From Perkinsus olseni (Eukaryota; Perkinsozoa; Perkinsida): DNA of 64,000 nucleotides. The stretch is taken from contig JABANN010000067.1 of the NCBI GenBank assembly GCA_013115125.1, positions 17,989-81,988 of the forward strand, given 5' to 3'. The notes beneath the pieces are model-generated. The model had not been told where the DNA came from, did not search any database, and was given only the letters and a program-made list of their open reading frames with translations. The position numbers and the translations under genes were made by a program. Positions within the stretch are counted from its first letter, which is position 1. Every line of letters starts with the position of its first letter. This document shows, one piece after another, positions 58,900 to 64,000 of the stretch.

Positions 58900-61649
58900 A
58901 TGGCGTCCATTAACGAAGGGACAAGTAAGTTAAATGCGCTCCCTATGTCTCTGTGCCGTCATGGGGAATGCCGACTCTTTAACGTTATCGAAGGCGCTAG
59001 TCGCCATCGGGGCCGTGGTCGGCCTGCAATCCGTTCGGAAATTGTCTACGGAAATTGTCTATGGTTAATTGAGGCGCAGCACATCGGAAGTCCTCAGTGA
59101 TATTCGACAAGGGCCGAACTCGGTGGTTGCAGAGCTTCTTCTGGAAGCGCTTATTACTTTTTGCATAGGCTAATGTGGTGTGGGCCAAGAGGCTCACCGG
59201 GTCACGCCCTTTGGCTACGTCGACATTCGCAGCGCTGGCGTAGCTCTTCTTTCTGTTAGGTGGCCTCCCAGTGGGTCAGCTCGCCGTAGATGAATACGGT
59301 AATCCCTTTGTTATTATGCAAGATCAAAACGATAAAAAGCGAGTGACTGGATTGGATGCCCAGAAGGTAACACGGTCGCCCAGGCGCTGCTGGGATTATG
59401 ATTTACTCTTCACCAGACTAACATCCTCGCTGCCAGAAGTGTTGCAGAGACCATTCGGACTAGTCTTGGCCCTAAGGGTGAGAATGCTCTCTCGCAAGTG
59501 GAGGATTATGCAGGTCTTTACCGTAGGCATGGACAAAATTATCGTTGGTCCTGATGGCGACGTCACTGTCACCAACGACGGAGCTACTATTTTGGACAAG
59601 ATGCAGGTGGAGAACCAGGTTGCCAAATTGATGGTTGAGCTTTCTAAGAGCCAGGTAGGTCACGATGATTGCGGTGAGGAAGGTTTGGGATGTTGTGCTT
59701 CAGGATGATGAGATTGGTGATGGCACCACTGGCATCGTCATCATCGCCGGCGCCTTGCTCGAGCAAGCCAACAAGTAAGGAATAGAACCGTTGCTTTCAG
59801 ACGGTGAATGATAACTTCTTATTAGGCTTCTCGAGATGGGTATCCATCCGCTCCGAATCGCAGATGGTTTCGAGAAGGCCTGCGAGGTAGCTGTCAAGCG
59901 TGTAGAGGAGATTAGCAAGGAGGTAGTAGAAGACGGGGCTTTCGTAGTGGGTGTCCCTGAGTATCCGTGCTCCAGGCCGATATCTTCAAGAATGACAACG
60001 AGGAACTTCACCACGCTGCCATGACCGCCCTCGGCTCCAAGGTAAAACTGCTGCGTGGCTTCACCAGATTGCAGTTCTTGATCGATTGTTTTGGTAGATT
60101 GTGTCCTCTCGGCAAGCCCAGATGGCCAAGATCGCTACCGACGCTGTCTTATCGGTTGCTGACTTGGAGAGGAAGGACGTCAACTTCGATCTCATCAAAG
60201 TGGAGGTGATGTGGCTCTTCCCGTGCTGCTCTCAGTGCATCTTTTCGTCATTTTTAGGGCAAGGTTGGCGGCCGATTGGAAGACACTTGTTTAGTGAATG
60301 GCATTGTCATTGATAAGGAATTCTCCCATCCCCAGATGCCGAAGGAAGTCAAAGACGCGAAAATTTGTATGAAGCCATTTTGAAGAGTTAGTGTTTATAA
60401 GCCTACCTCATCAGGCATCCTCACTTGCCCATTCGAGCCACCGAAGCCCAAGACTAAGCATAAGATCGATATCAAGTCCGCCGAGGACTACAAGAAGCTC
60501 TACAAATACGAGCAGAAGTAGTACAACTTTACGCGGGATGGCAGCAGGCATTCTTCCTTTTAGGTACTTCTCTGATATGGTGGATAAGATGCTGGATTCT
60601 GGCGCTAACTTGGCCATTTGCCAGTGGGGATTTGATGATGAGGCCAATCATCTTCTGTAATATGTTCTCTCACGTCCCGACTATTGTCATCTGAGCGGGT
60701 TCAGGTATCAGCGCGGTCTCCCTGCTATCCGATGGGTCGGAGGTGTCGAGCTCGAACTTATCGCTATCGCCACGGGCGGTCGTATTGTTCCTCGATTCTC
60801 TGAGTTGACCTCTGATAAGCTCGGTAAGTCATCCACGCTTCTTGTCTCCTACAATCAATAGCTGCTCGTTCTGTGGCAGGCCATGCTGGTACTGTGAGGG
60901 AGTTGAGTCTCGGTACGACTGATAAGGACTCGATGATTGTCATTGAGGACTGCGCTAATTCAAAGACTGTGAGATCTATCGCCGCGCAGGGCGACAAGTG
61001 TTGTTATTTCTATGGTTAGGTGACGGTGCTCGTCCGCGGCGGCAACCAGATGGCCGTTGATGAGGCTAAGAGATGCTTGCATGACGCCATGTGCTGTGTC
61101 CGTAACCTCATCCGAGACAGCAGGGTAAGCCCACCTGGAGCGGCGGTTCCTTCCACAGTTCTTCACCCTGCCAGGTCGTACCCGGCGGTGGGTGCTCGGA
61201 GATAGCTGCTAGCATTGCGGTCGCTGATGCGGCTGATAAGGAGCCCACTGTGGAGCAGTACTCCATGAGAGCCTTCGCCGATGCGTTGGAGACCATCCCC
61301 AACTGCCTCAGTGAGAACTCGGGGTTGCAGCCACTCAAGACGGTGGCTCAAGTGAGGTAGTGAAAGCAGCTGTTGTCGTCTGGGAAGTTATCAGAATCTA
61401 TTTAGGAACTTGCAAATTTCTACTGGCAAGCCTGTGTATGGTGTTGACTGCGTCGCCCAGGGAACCAACGATATGTGGAAGCAAGGCGTCTACGAGGCTA
61501 CCGCCTCCAAGGTAATATCGAAGGCTGGGGGTCCGAGTCGAGTTGGAGTGACTTCTTGTCAGGTTGAGCAGCTGAGCTTGGCTACTCAGGTCGTTAAGAT
61601 GATCCTCAAGATCGACGATGTGATGTCCCCGTATGATTATGACCAGTAG
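58900..61649 (+). CDS. CCT5: T-complex protein 1 subunit epsilon (CCT5)
   Basis: Exon 1 is tiny (58900-58924, MASINEGT) followed by a 347-nt intron. Later exons follow human CCT5 without gaps: [80 protein letters not shown] (nucleotide loop and catalytic Asp of GDGTT); [136 protein letters not shown]; and [20 protein letters not shown] with a TAG at 61647-61649. CCT5 is one of eight subunits of the cytosolic TRiC chaperonin folding actin and tubulin. One intron, 59923-59975, is placed by matching length with human CCT5. Confidence 0.95.
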
Positions 61650-62099
61650 AGACCAGGTGCCGGCTGACCTCGCTGTAAGCACGTATATGTTGGGAGATTC
61701 CACAGCGAGCCGCCACCCTCGGGCTGCTAACGATTGCGTTTCTAACGTTATCCACATACCCTTCCCAATCAGTAGTGATGATAGACGAGTGTAGCTCTTC
61801 GAGCTATAGGGATAATAGTGGGTGTTGTGTTGTCAAGCTGGACTGGAAGAGGTTTGCGCTGGCTGACAGGGGGCTCTAAGTCAGAGCTCCCAGCGTCGCA
61901 GCCTCTGATACAGGGCTAGGTTCTGGGCTTGGCTCGCTCTGCGTCTGGCGGTAGTCTAGCAGGAGTTCGATCAGAGAGACAGTTCTCGCTACGTACGCAA
62001 TCGTCCCAGACTACTGGAGTGTGATGAGCGTGCGTGAGACGGCTATGTGTCACGGCGTGGCGGGGTCACATTCACGCGCGTTTGATTGTGGTTGGACTG
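61650..62099. other. Spacer downstream of CCT5
   Basis: No gene assigned; it probably includes the CCT5 3' end and the first exon of the coiled-coil gene that follows. Confidence 0.35.
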
Positions 62100-63543
62100 C
62101 GGTACTGTTCTCATGGTCGGCCGTGGCACGGTTGTATATATTTCCTGAAGATGACCCCATTTCGAAAGCAGTCCAGGAGGCCAGAGAGGTTGAGCGACAG
62201 GACGTAGTGCGTAGAACAACTGACATATGTGCATGTGTTCTCATCCTTCAGTACTCCGGTCAGTCGGGTCTGGGAGCAACGGCCGGCCCATTATGGTTCG
62301 ATGTACGGCATTACTCCCCCTAACGGTCTGGACATGGACTCGATTCTAAGGACTGCCAACGCAAAGAACGCAGAGCTCTTGAAGCGTCCAGGGTAGCTCT
62401 AGGCAAGTGCAGTTGAACATTGAGGACTAGAATTATTCTCCCTAGTATCGGCTTGAGCTTCTTCGCTGAGACCGCATCACGTCTCCAGGATCTCATGGAC
62501 ATGAGTGACGGGCACTTGAGTGAAGAGTGCGAGAATCATGTAAGTCATTGGGGGCGAGAGGTGTAGAAACGAAATCGCACTGCGGAGTAGATCGTACAAT
62601 ATTCTCTGGGCGTCTCAGTCGCATACTGAGCATGATTCAGGTCCTGAAACCTTTGCTGGCCATCTTCACGGAGACGGAGGTGCAGAACATCGTTCAGCCA
62701 GTTGGAAAGCGGGAGAATAGTGGCCAGGTGAATTATGAAGACGATGAGAGCAAGGTACACAAGGCGTAGCGTTCAGGAATCCCATCCGACTGGTTTACTA
62801 GTAGTAAATTACTACTCTCGTTGAGGTGGTGCATCGCCTTAACCCCACCTCCCGAGGTTTGCTTCAGGTTGCGGAGTCTGTCGAGAGGTTAATGGCTTGA
62901 GGCAGTTCGGCAGCAGCGAAGAAAATGCCCGTTACCTCGAAGAAGCTACTGCTGTCTTCTACGGCCTCTGCAATCTATTTTTCGAAGTTTCTCGTTTTAC
63001 TGCTATCGTCATGCACCCCGAAGAGTAAGAGATCTTTTTGATGGTATGCCTTCATGCTGGCCGCTTCAGATATGCTAGAAAGTGCAGCGAGCCCGCCGAA
63101 GCTGCCTTGCTGAAGAGGAACAGGGACTCGTTCACTGTCAGGTCGAAAAAGGAAGGTGACGCCGGCCCTCCTTTCGCAGCTTACCTTCGTTAGGCATCCT
63201 AGCTGAACGCGGGCAATCGATCTAATCTGCCTCTTCCTGCTTTCTGCCCTCCAAGTGTTGGCTCGTGCTGTCAGGTGTCGTCCAGTATTGGCAGGACCGC
63301 GCAGTGGAGCAGTGTCAGAAGAGGAAGAATGAATCTCCTACTCCTCAACGTCCGCGTCGAAGCCATCAGGAGACTCTTCTTGGCCAGCGGCAGAATGAGA
63401 AGTCCCTGAAACAGCTCAAGCAGGAGATACTCTCGCTCCACGCGCAGCTAGAGAACATGACCACATTTCGGTCTGGGAATGATGAAAGCCAGCCATCCTC
63501 AGAAAGAAATGCTGCACAAAGTCTACGTAATTGTCGTGCCTGA
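62100..63543 (+). CDS. Coiled-coil protein, unrecognised
   Basis: Several exons with consistent charged, helical sequence: LYIFPEDDPISKAVQEAREV (about 62130), MDSILRTANAKNAELLKRPG (62336), FFAETASRLQDLMDMSDGHL (62460), LKPLLAIFTETEVQNIVQPV (62645), FGSSEENARYLEEATAVFYG (62907) and EAALLKRNRDSFTVRSKKEG (63098). The last exon runs 63265-63543, with QRQNEKSLKQLKQEILSLHA and a TGA. The pattern of short helices ending in a coiled coil is seen in centrosomal and ciliary scaffolds, but no named domain is present. The start codon is not determined. Confidence 0.4.
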
Positions 63544-63544
63544 C

Positions 63545-63931
63545 GTCGTAGCCCATCGTTCCTTGCTGACGTGAGAGGCATCTCGGGGACCATCTTCTTG
63601 CTATCGGTTTCGAAGAGTGCTTCGCGAATATTCAGGATCTCGCTACGATAGATCCTCTCCGGTTCAGAAGAAACCGCGAGTTGCTGAAGAGCCAGCCGGT
63701 ACGATCTCAACGCTCCGCCATGGCGTTTTCAACTATTTTTCCATTTTCCTCAGCGATTTCTGATGAGAGCGATGCGAGTTCGACGTCGTCTTCTCTCCCG
63801 AAGGCGCAAGTGCCCAGAAATTGGAGAGTTAGATGACGCCCACATTGAAGACGATTTACCTGAGCCTTTTTATTCCTTTTCTTCCAAATTTGCTCGGTTT
63901 TGTTGAAGTGAAACTTTATCATCATGATCAT
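63545..63931 (-). CDS. Coiled-coil protein, partial
   Basis: Two minus-strand exons join through a 50-nt intron (GTTGAAAACG...GCTCTTCAG): CAFGREDDVELASLSSEIAE + ENGKI, then QLAVSSEPERIYRSEILNIR, EALFETDSKKMVPEMPLTSA and RNDGLRRQARQL. The sequence is charged and helical. The 5' end may lie beyond the window, and the 3' end runs into the last exon of the plus-strand coiled-coil gene, so the two genes converge and may overlap. No family recognised. Confidence 0.35.
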
Positions 63932-64000
63932 CGATCATCATATCATCGAGTGGTATGGCGCACTGAGAGATACCGTAATGAAGAGAACATCTTTCCGCCG

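Noticed and set aside
59944-59975. A 32-nt intron in CCT5
   Set aside because: A donor 21 nt upstream (59923) gives a 53-nt intron and a protein that matches the length of human CCT5 there exactly.
1-64000. CRISPR arrays, bacterial operons, rRNA or tRNA genes
   Set aside because: No regularly spaced repeats, Shine-Dalgarno-led gene strings, or recognisable rRNA or tRNA folds were found by reading; a tRNA scan would be needed to exclude tRNAs fully.

Overview
This is a nuclear segment of a eukaryote, most probably a flagellated alveolate protist of the Perkinsus type (inference from gene style; no marker gene was compared). Reasons: almost every gene is cut by many short GT-AG introns of about 43-55 nt, intergenic gaps are short, both strands carry genes, the standard code works throughout, and two cilium genes (CFAP52 and a B9-domain transition-zone protein) lie beside ordinary eukaryotic housekeeping genes. 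I rebuilt exon chains by joining frames at GT...AG sites where the joined protein continues a known family. Ends given for multi-exon genes are start to stop of that reconstruction; exon borders not quoted should be taken as approximate.

Layout. 0-4.3 kb: retroelement Gag fragment at the left edge, a MATH-domain fragment, a RING-H2 gene and a 251-bp terminal-inverted-repeat element. 4.7-18.4 kb, all minus strand: a kelch-like/transmembrane/LicD protein, a double-MATH protein, an FSP1/AIFM2-like flavoprotein and a membrane-anchored TCP11-family protein. 18.7-23.0 kb, plus strand: an acidic protein, a hormone-sensitive-lipase-type hydrolase and a secreted CAP protein. 24.1-32.2 kb, mostly minus strand: CFAP52, two unrecognised proteins and TFIIE beta, with one small plus-strand gene. 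32.4-36 kb, plus strand: three small unrecognised genes and proteasome subunit alpha-1. 36-38.6 kb: a hairpin-rich spacer and an intronless phosphoglucomutase on the minus strand. 39.2-63.5 kb, plus strand: RPA1, a low-complexity multi-exon gene, three related GOLD/p24-like genes (one broken), a TFIIIC90-like protein, a B9 protein, CCT5 and a coiled-coil protein. A minus-strand coiled-coil gene ends the window.

The genes do not form a pathway; they are a mixed set for transcription (TFIIE beta, TFIIIC90-like), replication and repair (RPA1), protein quality control (PSMA1, CCT5), carbohydrate and lipid metabolism (PGM, hydrolase, LicD) and cilia. The least-described items are the p24-like family with conserved intron sites, the kelch/LicD fusion, a predicted branched RNA structure at 36.04-36.14 kb, and perfect hairpins or inverted-repeat elements in spacers and introns. 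No tRNA, rRNA or CRISPR array was recognised.
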